In this document: in pieces, positions 14,120 to 29,039 of the stretch
How positions within the stretch are numbered: position 1 is the stretch's first letter
Layout of the letters: each line of letters begins with the position of its first letter
Origin: Rhopalosiphum padi
Lineage: Eukaryota > Arthropoda > Insecta > Hemiptera > Aphididae
Reading direction: 5' to 3'
Length of the DNA stretch: 64,000 nucleotides
NCBI RefSeq assembly: GCF_020882245.1
Contig: NC_083598.1
Span: 66,005,858 to 66,069,857 of the forward strand
Program-made: the position numbers and the translations under genes
Notes under the pieces: generated by a model
Database searches by the model: none
What the model saw: only the letters and a program-made list of their open reading frames with translations
What the model was told of the DNA's origin: nothing

Positions 14120-14628
14120 ATAAAACGAAATTCTTAACATATATAATAATTAATAAATAATTGATTAGGTCTACACTCTACAGTAATTACTATTTTGTCT
14201 TAACTCTATCGCATACTGCAGTTATTTGTTTTTGAGTTACCTATCGATTACATAAAAACTAGGTTTATACGTATAATTCTTGTTTTAATTTTCCATTTTT
14301 AACTCTTAAAAGTATCAACTAGGTTCAATTTTCAATCACAAACTATACCTTAATGGCCTAATGACTAATAATTAACCTTACTTAAGAAAATCGAAGCGTT
14401 TTATTTACTACTTTCCATGTATACACAGACATTAATTCAAAAAAAAAAAAATAGTTGTGGGAACTTAAAATGCAATTTTAAAAATATATTTAGATTAATT
14501 TTAATCTACATTAATTATACATGATACTAAGATTTTATTTACACCGTGGCCGTAAAGTACACTTATTATCTGTAATAACTTAAATAAGTTCATAAAAATA
14601 ATATAAATTAACGATACTATATTATGAT

Positions 14629-14655
14629 TTATTATTATTATTATTATTATTATAT
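14629..14655. repeat. ATT microsatellite
   Basis: A run of about nine ATT units. It creates a tyrosine-rich artefactual open frame on the plus strand. Confidence 0.9.
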
Positions 14656-17600
14656 TATATTATACAATATACACGATATATTTTCTGCAAAAATTAGTTT
14701 GGCATGCTGGATGACCATTTACCTAAAAGAAAAATTAATGACTAATAGTATTATTAATAAATCATATATTATATCCTTAGAAATAATATCTGACACAGTT
14801 TTTATTCACTATCGATTTTCATGTAAATTGAATGATAAATCATTGAATTCAAATTCAATACATCTATTGGACTCACTTGTAGGTTTACTTGACACTTATC
14901 CTACTATTCCTACAACATCACATCTACACATCTTACGACCCTAACTTAAACCTACTTAATCTACGAGTGCTGCATAGGCGTAATTATTTGAGTTATAAAT
15001 TTGGGGAGCTGTTATAATTTGCATGTATGTACTGTGTGTATGCTCCCTGAGATATATAAAGGTGGAAGGGGATATATAAAAACCATTTTGGGGGGAATTA
15101 GCCTCCCAATCCCCCCTCAAATTGCGCAAATGAAGTTGGACTTCCATAACTCCTGCTTGGATCTCAATTATATTTAAATTTTTTTAGTTATTACTGTGAA
15201 CTTTTATTTTTTGGGATTGTCCTTTTTTATATAAATACCCATAATAAAATGATAAATAGCCATAATTTATCCCAAAAAGATAACGTACAAAAATTATCTA
15301 GACCAAAGTTTTAATACTTTTTTTCATATAATATAAATATTAAATAAAGTATAAAAAATATAAGTTATTATATATATTATTATATATTATATATTTAATA
15401 TATAGGCATTTAGGTACCTAAAGGTATTAAATATATTAACCTCATAATCGATTATTTTCAATCACAAAACAAAAATAATTTAGTGAGCAAGTATAGTTAT
15501 ATTGTTATAAAATGCGACCTAAATTTAATTTACGGTAAATAGTATTGAAATTATCAAATTGTATTAAATATGACTTAATGCGTATAATTTATACTTGAAT
15601 TTCAAGTGTATATATAGTAATTTAATTAATATCAGATAATACACTATTATTATTAATTATTGTACTATGTTTAATTTAAAACAGTGTACCTATAAATAAT
15701 AATAAATAAGATATTATTTTTTTTTTATTTTTTTTATTTATTTTAATATTCGTTATATTGATTATTAAATAAAGGCTTATTGATATAACATAAAATATGA
15801 TATAATATGTCATATTATGATGGTGATAATTTTTTTTTTTTTTTAAGAGAACCATAATAAATAACCGCAAACTCGTAAAGCTTGTCCATTTTGGAACACA
15901 AAATTATAAAATAATACCGTGAAGTATAAACTCAAAAGATTGCTTGATTTACTTGAAAATATAATAATTCCAATTGTAGTAAATAGTAATAAGTTTTTCA
16001 ATATCTTTAAATATAATATATACTATAATTTTACTACATAGCTAGCAATTATAAAAAAAATAAAAAGGAATTTTAAAATAAAAATTTAATTATTTTATCA
16101 AGGGTTTAATTGTACAAAGAATTAATTATAATTACATAATTAAAATATAATATAATTAGTAAGAAAATATCAAAATGGAATTTATATAGTTTTAAATGAT
16201 TAATGTGATAAATAAAATTGGTACCTAGTATCAAAGATGATGAAAAATGTACATAGAGATATAATAAAATATTAATATGACATAAATTAAACTGATACAT
16301 TTTTATAAAAAAAAAGCAATAAACGTTGATTTGTACATAGTACATACTACACTATAGACTACTCTAAAAATTGTACATTTAAATTTTATATTTATAACTT
16401 TAATGTATGAATAACAATAATAAGATAGTTACGTCTTTATTATTAGAATGTTGATATTATTTTTTTCTCTAGCATACCTTAATCAATTTATAACATTACA
16501 AAAATAAAATTATAATTTATGTCTCTTATGATATACCTACTATAAACATACAAACATTTTAATTTATTATTAATATAATAATATAATATAGTCCTAAATC
16601 CTAATAGTCCTAGTAATATTATAGAGCATCTATAGATTAATCACGATTCACTAAATAGGTTCTTCTTCCTATGTCTGTGTACAGTCATTACTCATTACTC
16701 ATTAGTCTGTAGTACCAGTGCCTCATTTATATCTACTGCTGAAGTACCCCACTACCTATATTAATGTCAAATGTAAATATGAAATGCCTATTCTAGATTA
16801 CCAAATTAAGCATGTAATTAAGTTCCATTATCACAATATAACCTATTATCTTGATTTTAATATAGAATTATTTTTTGCCTTACTGTGTAAATAAAGAAAA
16901 AACAATCAATCAGTTGTAAAATTTGAAATCTTAGTATCCAGAAATTACTAAAGATTCTATTTCTATATTTTTAAGTATAATATAAGAAATTGAATTTGTT
17001 TAAAAAAAACGTAAGTAAAACAATAATATGTATTATGTATATTATAATGTAATAGTTATATTATATGTCACACAAATGTTAATATATTTACTAAAACAAA
17101 CAATGTCAAGATTATCTTTTGTTTTTCTAGATTGATAGAAAAATATAAGTAAAATATACTGTGGATACTGGATATACACTTATACTCATAAACGAAAACA
17201 TAATATTTTTATTTTTATTTTCCTTATGTTTTGTGTGTAATGTAAACAATTACTTTACATTTAAAAAACTATTTCAATGTATTTTAAAAATAAATGACAA
17301 TTATAGCATGGATATAGATTATATAATTTATATATTTATATACTTACACTATAGGGCTATAGGCTATAGCTAAAAATATGTGTTCATTCATCTAACGTTG
17401 TCCAATTCAAAGCCATATTATTAGCTATTAAAATATATTTTATAATTTAAAAATTTCCTTATTTCCTTTTATAAATTTCAATTCAGAATTCATAATAACT
17501 ATTTTATGTATCAATTATTCTTGTACATTAGCAATGTTGTTTTTGACATTAATTTTGTTAAATTTAAATAATAATATTATCATACTGTATAACTGTATAT

Positions 17601-17993
17601 TTTTTATTTTTAGGTCTACTGTAATGATATATGTTGTATAATAAAATAAATATCATATACCTATTATTAATTATTAATTATAAATGAAACTTATGAATAA
17701 AATCAGAAAAATATCTATTAAATATTAGTACCTTTATACTTTTATAAATATATTGATGTACATATACACATTATTTTAAAAACTATTATTATTTATGATG
17801 GTATTATTTATTACATAATCCAAAGTAGTAAACAGAATATTGTTTGGAGTACTTTAATCATAAAAATCGAATTTTTAACGTGTAGTTTATAATTATTTAT
17901 AAGTATTTAAAGACTTAAAGTTTTGATGAATGGTGTAGAATTCCGCAAAATATTGGTCTAATAATCGCTCATCTAAACTTTAAACACCTATAA

Positions 17994-18378
17994 GAGGATG
18001 CCATACCCGCATATATTGTCTCTGTCTTACTAACGTACATCATAACAAATTTTCTTTCAGAAGAATACATTTTGTGATGTTAGCTTTAATATTAGAGTAA
18101 ATTTACCTATCATCAAATTTAAAGGTAAGAATATTATCCAGACAATAACGTATGCTTTTATCTATATTATCATTTTAATTATAGCTATAACTCATTTTAA
18201 AATAATAATATCAATAAAAGCATATGTCATTATCTAGATAATATTCTTACCTTTAAATTTGATGATAGGTAAATTTACTCTAATATTAAAGCAAATATCA
18301 TAAAATGTATTCTGCTGAAAGAAAATTTGTTATGATGTACGTTAGTAAGACAGACCTGCATGTAGGTATGGCGTCCTC
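17994..18378. mobile_element. MITE with very long terminal inverted repeats
   Basis: Two arms of roughly 150 bases are near-perfect reverse complements around a short AT-rich loop. The left arm starts gaggatgccatacc and the right arm ends ggtatggcgtcctc. Both sides are flanked by ATAA (17,990-17,993 and 18,379-18,382), a probable 4-bp target duplication. There is no coding capacity. Related copies lie at 24,522-24,787 and, disrupted, at about 51,455-52,931. The superfamily is not certain. Confidence 0.8.
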
Positions 18379-18382
18379 ATAA

Positions 18383-21300
18383 CGGCTGTAACTAATAACT
18401 TATTACTTATTAGTTATTAGTTATTTGTCCGAAATTTAATTTTTATAGATTTATAAATACTCCGAATAGTATTCTAATAAGTTATATGAAATAAAAAAAT
18501 AAAATAAAACCTTAAAAACAATAACGATAAAAAATATAATTTTTTTAAAATTAAATTAATTTGTTTTGTAACGACTTAAATGTATATAAAATAATTATTT
18601 TTAAAAACGATGTGTTTTCTGGAATAATGAGTGTTACGCTAAATGGATCACGGTGTATAATGTATAAATAATATTCTTCGAACACAACACAACGACCAAA
18701 TCCTTGGCAGTATATTATTCAAGTTCTTGTTTATAATGAATTTAAATAAAAATATATCAGACTATATAGGTATCTCACTTCTAAAATAGTTTCAAACAAA
18801 TATGCATATCATATATTTTATTCATGTATTGATATATGCCTAATGGTTATTGTCTATTATGCATAGTACCATATTATTATAGCTACGATAGTGTTCGTAA
18901 GATTTTATTTGACCTAAGTCATAAACTCTTAACCTATGTATGGAGTTTATCTCTCTAGACAGTTCTTAATTTTTGTACCGATAATAGTTTTTTAAACTGT
19001 GTAATCTTAAATCGTTTATGTAAACAGTAAATTTAATGAAGTTTTACCTAGTAATAATATTTTTAGATGAAAAAGAAACTGTCAAACTAATAATTCTTAT
19101 AATATTATGAATACAGATCTATATATATATATAGTATGTATTAATGATTTTTTAGCAACTTACCGGTTACTAATACCACGTGGGTATTATGTATATCTAC
19201 TAAAATATATTATAAGGTATAGGTATTAGGTACCATTATTATACTTACGTTGTTATATATTTATAACTTATGTAGCCTATAATAATCGAGTGGATTGAAT
19301 AATATTACCTATTGTACTTTTATACTGCTGGACCAGTCGTCTGGCTTATTTTCCTTTCTTTCTCTCTCTTTTATGTCTGTCTAATACCTGTTCAAGGTCG
19401 TAAACTAGTGCGTCTCAAAAATGTATTTTTATTTTCATATACATTAATTTTATAAAAAAAATACTAAACAGTTTAAAACTAAATTACGTTAAATATTATT
19501 TATTATAGTGTTATATTTTACAAAATTATTTTTAACAATAATTTAAAAATAAATTATGTGTCTTGGATGCAATTTTAGCATAAACCTTTGAATTCTAATT
19601 TTCAGGTTATTGTTTTTTTTACATAATTAGATCACGTGCTTGTTCGCAAATATAAAACCATTTCCTTGCTAATTTAAATCTGAAAGTAATATAATATATT
19701 TTAGTTTTAAATGGTTATTCAATATTGATACTTAGGTATACAATTTCATACAATAAATTTAATTTAGTTTTGGATACACAAAATACATTTTCAATAAAAA
19801 AAAAAAATGGAAATCACTAATAAAACAATTTAGATACTTTTATAAAAATAATTATCTTTTGATATGTACAAATTATATAGTATTTAAAATTGTTCTGTAT
19901 AAATACATTAAGAATATTCGCATTCGAAAATATGATACGGTTTTATTATTAATATTCGTGACAAGAAAAATGTATAAAATTAATGCAAAAATAACTTTTC
20001 TCAAAAGTTAAAAATTATGATATTTACAATAAGTGGTACCTAATCAATAATTACTGGATTTTAATACATCTAGCTATCAAGCTAAGCTTATATTAGTTAT
20101 TCTAATGGGGTCCGGATGTTGATGAATTTTGCATCTTTTTTGGAACATCATAGACGATGATTTTTGATTTTAAAATATGTTTCAATAACATGTAAATACA
20201 CAAAACTAATTTTTTTCGTTTTTAGGACATTTTTTTGACTCTTTAGGTCACTAATTGAAGTTATAAGACATTTTTACATTTTTTACTATTTTTTTATAAA
20301 TTGAGTGAAATAGAAATAAAAAAAACTTGAGTACCTATCGATATATTATATTTTCCACAACTAGATAATATCTACATAATATAAGATATAACCATATAAT
20401 TATATAAGTATTATATATATAAAATGTTATATGATATAAATCATAATAGGTACCTATGATAACGGTGCCGATAATAAAAATTTACTATAGAGCATTTTCA
20501 TTAATTTATTTAAAATAATTTGGATTGTACGAAAAATGTTAGCTTAATAAAATTACCTTTGTGTTATTTTTTAATAAACACGCTTTCTTAAATAAATATA
20601 CAAATTTTTAGTTTTTATTATTGACACACTAAATGTTATATTTATAATTCCCTTATACTTCATATATGAAGTAAATGTTTAGATATATTTGTGTTTGGCA
20701 TATATATATATATATATATAAAAATATACACAAACTTAATAGAATTTTAAACTTCAACGGTCTCTAAATCAAACAGTTAAATATTAATAGTTTTATGAAA
20801 TATAAACATAATCGTTTAATGCGTTATTTAAATATCTTATAGCCAATAGGTATAGGTAATCAGTGTTTTCATACAAGATAAAATGTGAACTCCATAAAAC
20901 CTTCATCGTAGAATATTAATATACTCACCGCAATACACATAATAGATAATGTTTATTATACATATTACATTTGCATCTGAGTTTGTGATCGACAATTACA
21001 TAATATAGGTACTATATTAATTATATAATCAGTCGATCATACTCGGGTTGCAAATTTTGTGTCTTCGTCTTATCTGCAGATTCGCAGTATACCATTATGT
21101 GTATCATAATAATACAATCGTACAGACGAATGAGCAACTTTTATTAAAAAAAACTTCACGATATATTAGTATAATATCTGCATATATGATTTAATGTGGA
21201 TATCGCTGTATCGTCGCATATTTATAATCCGTTCATTATAAATTATTATAATATACAAATATAATAATATTATATATATACTGACAACTACCTATTATAT

Positions 21301-24300
21301 TATTGTATTCGAATCGCGCCGTTTGTGTTTGAAAATAACAATATAACCGGTTAGACGGAATCGTACGCTCTGGGATCTTCTACAAGGGAGGCACATTTGT
21401 TGTTGTATATAACACGATATAATATATATTATGTGTGTATATATTCTATATATAATATATATATATATACATATATATGTATATTTTAGTCTGAGTCTGG
21501 GATTGCGAATATTTCCAGTTTCGTTTTCGTTCGATCTACACAGCTTAACCACCCGGTGGACCACTTCCGAGCGTCTGTCAACCGTAGTGTATCTATATAA
21601 TGCACACGCCGTATAGTTAAAAAAAAATAATAATATATAATATACACACAATACCTACATACCACACTATGTGCATAGCCTACACATAAGCGTTTATTTA
21701 AATATAAGTACCTACAATAGTATATAACTATGTATAAAAATTAATACATGTATTTAGTGTCCGACTTAACATGTGACCGCTGACATTTTTTTTCATTCGT
21801 TCCATTCCTATAACGCCTCGTTGCAATCGATAGTTATATACATAATATTATAATATATTTTGCAACTTCGAATTCGAATATTTTGTTTATTTTGTATGTC
21901 CATATAGTACATGCTTACGTTTTATTTTAATTATGGCATGCTACTGCAGTATTCTTTGCATTTTACAAATTATAAGAACCACAAATATGTTATTTATTTG
22001 TTTTTGTTAAAATTACAAGAGTTTAATTTGATTTCAAAGTGTATATAGTAGCGAAACGTTTTGCAGTATGTCAAGGATAATATGGTAAGTCCCATTAATC
22101 ATTATTAATTACATAACATCTTGTACAAATTAAACTAATTTAATCTGTCATTCGGTTTAAAAAATAATCTTAATTTTATATTAATTATAATATCCTATTA
22201 AGAAAGCAATTTTTTTTTAAAGCATAGTTAAAAATAATTTGATATAATTATTTATTTTAATCAAGGTTTATCGTCTGTGAGTATGAGTCTAATAATTAAT
22301 AATTATTTAAAAAATTAATGATTAATCCATCTAAAATTATTTAATAGTATATTTAAGTAATGATATGGTATTGTATCAATATGTTGGTATTTTGTATTAT
22401 TATATCGAACCTTAACCCTTATAAACTCTTAACCATTTTTTGTTTAAGTAAAAATTGTAAAATGGTTACTAAAATGCTTAAAAATCTGTTAAAAAAATTT
22501 TTCAAAAAGATGAAAAAAAAATATTAAGTATTATGATCAATAATAATATTTTAGTTGAATGTATGAATAATAATTTTTATTTATACATTAAGTACGTATT
22601 TGCCTAATATATTTGATAAGTAATGGGGGTAAAATGAGATATAAGGATGATTATTTAAAAAAAATGTACACTTGTGTAGTCGTATACCGTATATCTATAG
22701 TTATTATAAATTAAAATCTTCAATAGGTACTTGGTACTTTGTAATCTGTATAAAACTAAAAATAATTATTTAATTGTCTTTCTCTATATAAAGCTATAAT
22801 AGCATTACACTTTTGGTTTATTTAATATTTTTATTATTGGATTGGCTAAGTTATAAAATAATAAGGATAAAGAAATTTAACGATCCATTTTTTTAATCCC
22901 AAAAACTAGTTAATTACTATAGCAAATATTTAAAAAAAATACAAGAATACAAGTATACAACAAATTTTGTGTTCATTTATTATCCATAAATATTCTTTAG
23001 GGCTTAGACATAAAATTATTTATTTATTTATAATACATACGAATATGTACTTAGTACAAGCGTTTAAACAGTCCAGGTATTTTATAATTTTATATATTAA
23101 ATAATTATAATAAAAGATAAACGATAAGTCAATAAAGTATAGCTTAAACAAAACAGTTTCCCATGTCCTGTAAATAATCTATAAACAGACATGTATCATA
23201 AATATGTAATTCATTGTTTGAGAAAATTTTGCTACCGCAAAATTGTTACCACCTCAGAAATCCTAGGGACTGATAATCTCATAGTATTTTTATAAACGTA
23301 CAGGGTTATGTATAACCGACAGCTTTATAACATATTATAACATAATACTATTATAAAATTAATAGTATACTAATTAATAATTAATGATATTTAAGATATT
23401 TTGTTAACACAGTGACAGTATTAATAGTGTTATACTGTTATGTTTAGTGTATCAGTTTTATTTAACACCATATATTATTTTAATAATAGGTTCTAACTGT
23501 TAAAATCTAACTTCTAAGTAGGTATTAACTATAAGTAAGGAAGTACATATTATTCGCGTTAGTTAGAATCTATAATTTAAGTATATCATGCTGATTTTTT
23601 TAATAATTTAATATATTAGATTTAAAACAAAAAATACTGTTCATTAAATAATACATTTTTAACTTTTTAAATGTACTAAGGATGATTATAATTTATAATA
23701 TTATATTATTTGTATTCACTTATTGATTTACAGCTTTTAATAAGTTATGCAGTGTTATGCCATAGTAAATCAGCTAAGTAGTTGATAATATAGCGTATAG
23801 GCGTAAACTATACATTTTCTGTTCAAATTTTAATAATTTAATATTTATTTAGTTAAAATTTTACCTATCAACACTTTTAAATTTTGTTTTAAAATTCTAT
23901 ATTCAATGTGAAAAGACTAAGACTTAAGAGATTGACATCCAGATTCTTCCTTCACCACCACTATTTATGATTTACAGTACTTAACTGTTGAGGCCATTAA
24001 GGAATAAATATATAAATATATATATATGTACCTGTAGTTAAAGAATAACAATTTAATTAGCGGGCAAATATAATTTTCTATGACTAAATTGTTATGATTT
24101 TTGAGGCATTTAATAGTGAATATTATTATTACAGTTTTTGATTAATTTTATTTGTCACTAAAAATATATAATTAAATAACTGTATTGATTTATGGGTATA
24201 ATATTTATTTTTCATAAATACTGACGGATTGTCAATTAAAGCGCTTCACTCAGATAAGTTTCCAATTTAATTTATTACATTGATTAATGATAATAGTAAT

Positions 24301-24521
24301 TAATCTAATACTTTGAATCTATTGTTTTTATTTTTCCAATATGTATGAATAATAAGATAATAATTGTGAATTTGTGATGATTATACTAAACGTCTATCGA
24401 TCTGAATGATTGGAATGGATAATCACTATTAGATCAAATTGGCGGGTTTATGCCCCAACAACATGGATTTCGAAGTCATAAATTATCTATTACCAATAAA
24501 ATGACGATTAAATATAATTAG
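18383..24521. other. gene-free AT-rich sequence
   Basis: No gene recognised. It contains a TA microsatellite at 20,701-20,720 and a slightly GC-richer patch around 21,300-21,610, where overlapping frames are open on both strands. That patch might be a minor regulatory region but shows no clear exon. Confidence 0.5.
20701..20720. repeat. TA microsatellite
   Basis: An uninterrupted TA dinucleotide repeat of about ten units. Confidence 0.9.
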
Positions 24522-24787
24522 CAGGACGTTATACCCGTATGTGTTGTTTCTATCTTACTATAACGTACATCATAACAAATTTGCGATTTTGTAATGTTAG
24601 CTTTAATATTAGAATACATTTACCTATTATCAAATTTAAAGGTAAGAATATTATCTAATAAATGTCATCATATGCTTTTAATTCTTATTAATATTATCAT
24701 TTTAAAGTGAGTTATGAACATTTTATAAAGTTGTAGTATTTTACAAAACTATAACTCATTTTAAAATCATAATATCAATAAAAACAT
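24522..24787. mobile_element. truncated copy of the 385-bp MITE family
   Basis: The start caggacgttatacccgtatg and the following arm align with the left arm and loop of the element at 17,994-18,378, sharing aacgtacatcataacaaat and caaatttaaaggtaagaata. Similarity stops after the loop at about ataatatcaataaaaacatg, so the right arm is missing. Confidence 0.65.
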
Positions 24788-27712
24788 GAAATTTTCTATA
24801 CAATATTATTTATATTATTTATTTTAAAAATCATTATCAAACTAATATTATGTCTATACTAATTTTTAAAGTCTTTGATAGGTTAACCTCGAACTTTCAA
24901 TTCATAAACTTACAAAAATTGGCTTTGCATACACCTTTTTCTAATGTTTCGATTCTTTTTTATCACAGTGATGAATCCGGGGCATCATTTCACATTTTTC
25001 ATGAGATAAAAAACTAATATTGAAAATCTAAGAAAAACCAAAGTCGCTCGTATGGTGTACCATTTTATTATTTATAGCATTAAGACCATACAACATAAGA
25101 TGCATAATAAATCTATTGTTATTTGTTTTATACTTTATAATTCTATGAAAAAATGTGCACAAAAAGTATGTTAAAAAAATTCACGGGATGCATTTGCACA
25201 CTCTTGCATCCCACAAATAACGCCACTGGATGAATGAACTTAATTTTTTATATTTAAAAATTGTATATCATCTCCTTTATTTGTAACTTTTATAGTTCTC
25301 TATCACATTTCGACTTATTAATTTAAGCTGATGCTGTTTTTTTATTACTTAGGGGTACATATTCGAATAATTTTCTATTCACAAATGATGCAAAAATCTT
25401 CACGCTGAATTAATTTATTAAAGATGATATATTCTACAAAATTATTGTATTTATTAAAAATGTTTTCAAAATAATGTGCACAGTCTGGTGTACTTTAAAT
25501 TATCTCTTTGTAAATTCTTACAAATTCCAATAAGTCATCTCATACTCAAAAATACATAAATCAATTAGTTTTAACTAGGTACTGTAGTGAATCGAATATA
25601 TCTACACTAAGTGTATTTCATGCCTCTCTATTAAAGATTTAAGTACATTATTCAACTAAAAACAACTGTTCAAAAACCATATATAAAATAAAGCTTTATT
25701 TCTGTTAGGTACATATGATTAAACCTAATTATACTCAAAATCCAACGATTCTTTAACCTTCAAATGCTTCTATACTTCACTTGTTCGATCTGTATTTGAA
25801 TATCCGCCGATAATCTTTGAAAATAATGTCAGTGGATAGTAGTAACCATCATGAAAAATTTAAAACCAAGTCTTTCGCTTTACAATATGTTAATATATCA
25901 ATAACTTTCCTACTTTCCGCACTAGTTACAAAAACATTCTAGGAATCTTAAAAATTAATGCTTTAAAAGCATGTAAAATTAGTGTTTATAAAGTTACAAC
26001 TATTTTCTTTTAAAATTATTAAATTATGAAATTTATGACTCTTTTCTATTAATCCTAATAAACTTTAAAATTACTAATCAATGTATCACAATACTTGAAA
26101 TAATCTTCTATATTGTATTCATAATTTCTCCCATAATTACATGTTGTATGATGATAATAATCTTTATGTTAACAAATAATAATCTATTAAAGTAAGTTAT
26201 TTTATTATTTATCCCGAATTTCTTTATATTAAAATTTTTGATTTCATTTTAAATATTTACTATTATCATGTATATTTATGGTTTATCAATAGTCATATGG
26301 GTGGGGACTGGGGAGGGTGCTTCGATGACTGTACAAAGTACATTGTAGTAACATGCTATGATGTAAATCTGTTAACCATGTAAATTGTAAGGGTGTGGAT
26401 CATTTTACTTAAATAACTATAGCCCCCCAAAGGTTCAACCTAATAACTACCTACATTTAAGTTGTTAAACATTAATGTTTCAAACAAATTAATGTTAAAT
26501 AAATTTAATAATATTAATTTTAAGAAATAAATTACCAGCTATATCGTCTACGAGTGTGTGACATTGGCATTATGTAGGCACACTTTTTCATTATAATTTT
26601 TAAATCTTATTCGATTTGAATACAACTTGAAAACTTTAAATAAAAACAATTTTTTTTTACAGAATTTAAAGTTTAATACTTCTATTATATATGGATGTGA
26701 GGTATTTAAAATGTATGAAGTTCGATAGGTATTATATTATTTAAACACTTAAAACTTTTAAAGTTTAAATCAACTATACATTGTTATATATTGTTCTTAG
26801 TACTGTAAAACTAGAAAATATGTTACGCAGAAAAATACTTTGCAGGCAAAGGGCCACAGTGGTTTAACAATATGGAGACGGACATAATGAGCCTGATGAG
26901 TGATGACCTAAAATCTAAATAAAATCCTACTGAAAATCTAATTTTGTTTCTGCATTGTGCTATATGATTTTTTTTTAAATTTATGATTTAAAATATAATA
27001 ATTTAAAGGTACAGGATGAAATTTGTACTTATATTAATAAATATTATAGTTGTATAATATTACATTAATACTTATCTAGTTATCTAATTGGTTTCATTAT
27101 TTGAATAGATTTTTAACTTTTGATTAATACAAACTACTACTATAGTCTATAATATAATAAGTATATTATGATTTAAAGTTCTTTAATTGTTCTAGACGTT
27201 CTAGTTGTCAAATGATATAGGCATCGATCTATGTTATTGTCGTCTAGCTAGAAAATACGCCACGAACCAACGAATATCGAAAATTGGGTTTTTTGCGAAT
27301 CGGCACGACACGCTGTCTTAATGTAATTGGTGTTGATAACAGTGTACCGTAGAAACTAGAGATGCGTAGAATCTGTGTTTTTTTGTTGGACAGAGATCAG
27401 GCCTAAATCGTTTAATATTTATTTATTTGTGTAAATGTATTCAAGAAAATAAATACAATTTATTAATAAAAATCATCTATAATTAATTTAACGTAAGACG
27501 CTCATTATTTCAAAAATCATATTTTAATATATTAACCATTTTGAAAGTATTTGTTTTTGCATAATTACTATTTACTAATTTATTTTTATTGCTTTTTTTA
27601 ATGACGATAAACATTTTAAGTTCCTTATTAAAATAATAATTTAGAAATCAGAATATTTTTTGGAGTGCTTAGATGTAAAAATGACGATTGTATATACATT
27701 ATAACTTATAAG
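24788..27712. other. gene-free AT-rich sequence with possible hAT fragment
   Basis: No gene seen. A possible small hAT-like element lies at 24,966-25,228, and sequence around 26,290-26,440 has transposon-like G/C tracts without clear ends. Confidence 0.45.
24966..25228. mobile_element. possible small hAT-like element
   Basis: It starts cagtgatgaatccggggcat and ends gcatcccacaaataacgccactg in reverse orientation, so both ends begin CAGTG followed by a loosely matching stretch. No target duplication is visible, so the call is weak. Confidence 0.25.
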
Positions 27713-27876
27713 CAGGACCGTACCAAGAAAAAATTTTCGTGTGTTATACAAATCTTAGTAAGTGCCAAGTGGTATATAAAATAATAATGAAATTATTTCT
27801 AAGTTTGCGTAATGCGAGAAAATTTCAGGTGGGGAATTAAAGTGGTTGAACCTCTCTCCACCTAGGTACGGCCATG
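27713..27876. mobile_element. 164-bp hAT-type MITE with intact target duplication
   Basis: The left end caggaccgtaccaag is the inverted copy of the right end ctaggtacggccatg with few mismatches. The element is bracketed by perfect 8-bp repeats cttataag (27,705-27,712 and 27,877-27,884), the length expected for hAT transposition. The target site is itself a palindrome. There is no coding capacity. Confidence 0.75.
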
Positions 27877-27884
27877 CTTATAAG

Positions 27885-29039
27885 TATTTAAAGTAGCAGA
27901 ATGGTAGGTACAATGCAATAGTGCCCTGCGGAATGTTGGTCCACTACTCCAACTCCATACATTTAAAATTTAAATACTTAAAAGTTATAGCTAATAACTT
28001 GTCTGGAATTTTATTTTTATAAATCGAAAACTTCAAAAGATAATATGCTTTAGAATAGGAAATTGAGTTAAGAAACATTAAATAATACATTTTTTTAGAA
28101 ATATATTATTTTTTTAATGACTTAAAATTTTAGAAAGGAAGTATTTTCAAAAACATTAATGGTTTTTAAAAATAATGATAATTTAATATAATAATAATAT
28201 ATCGTCCACAAATATAATATAAAAATTGTGTAGGTAAGTACTTAATTATATTACTTAAAGATATTGATTTGATTTAGAATCATCTAAAAAATTTGTATAA
28301 AATATAAATTATAATATAGTATAATAGTATAAAACATTATATAAAAAAAAAAAATAATAAAAACTAGGTAATTAGATTTTTTAAGAAATGATGAAAATAA
28401 TATGGTTCGGCAAAAACCATATATTATTATCATTTAACTACTTTTTTATACTTTTAAACTTTTTCTATGTAATAAAAAAAATAATAGTTAAAATATTTTT
28501 TTTTCGAAGGAGTAAATCGGTGTAACATATTAAATATTAATGTTGTATTAATGTACCTATATTAATTATTATTAAACATTAGTTTGGGTCAGTTCTTTGA
28601 ACTAACACCAATACACTATACATCAGCTAACCACCCTTCGTCGGTTATGCTAATTTTCAACGGTATAATTATTACGAACAACTTCGAAATTCTAACCCCA
28701 ATTTAAACGCATATAGTGATTTAAATCGCACAATACAAGTGCTCACGAAACAACTACTTTATTGTCGGTTCGACTTCCAGTAATATTAAGCGCATTCCGC
28801 AGGTAGACATTTTATGCAATTTATTTATCTGCAATAAATTATTAAATTCTTATGGAAATGTTTGCAAAAACAAACAGGAATATAACCGAAATTTTTTTTT
28901 TTTTTAAAGCGCTTATATTTAATGCGTATGTAAGAATAATAAAAGAGAATATTTATAATGTTTGGATCACTTTTTTACATTGCACACACACACACACACA
29001 CACGTATATAATATACATTTATTTTTATTTTTTTATTAT
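27885..29039. other. AT-rich intergenic sequence upstream of the CpG island
   Basis: No gene recognised. It contains homopolymer tracts and a CA microsatellite (28,983-29,003), and lies immediately upstream of the Wee1-associated CpG island. Confidence 0.5.
28983..29003. repeat. CA microsatellite
   Basis: About ten uninterrupted CA units. Confidence 0.9.

Larger units (their letters stand above)
8291..17993. other. gene-free AT-rich sequence
   Basis: Nearly 10 kb of AT-rich sequence with homopolymer tracts and ATT/TA microsatellites. Open frames in it consist mainly of Ile, Tyr, Lys and Asn codons from low-complexity sequence. Items of note are a lone hAT-like right end near 11,218-11,246, two ATT repeats, and a short coding-like scrap on the minus strand at 14,055-14,119. 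Confidence 0.55.

Noticed and set aside
14624..14944. 106-codon plus-strand frame
   Set aside because: It begins in an ATT microsatellite giving a run of tyrosines, and the remainder has AT-driven composition without any motif.
21295..21651. 118-codon minus-strand frame and a 61-codon plus-strand frame
   Set aside because: They overlap each other in a mixed TA-repeat and GC-richer patch, and both contain Ile/Tyr runs from the TA repeat.
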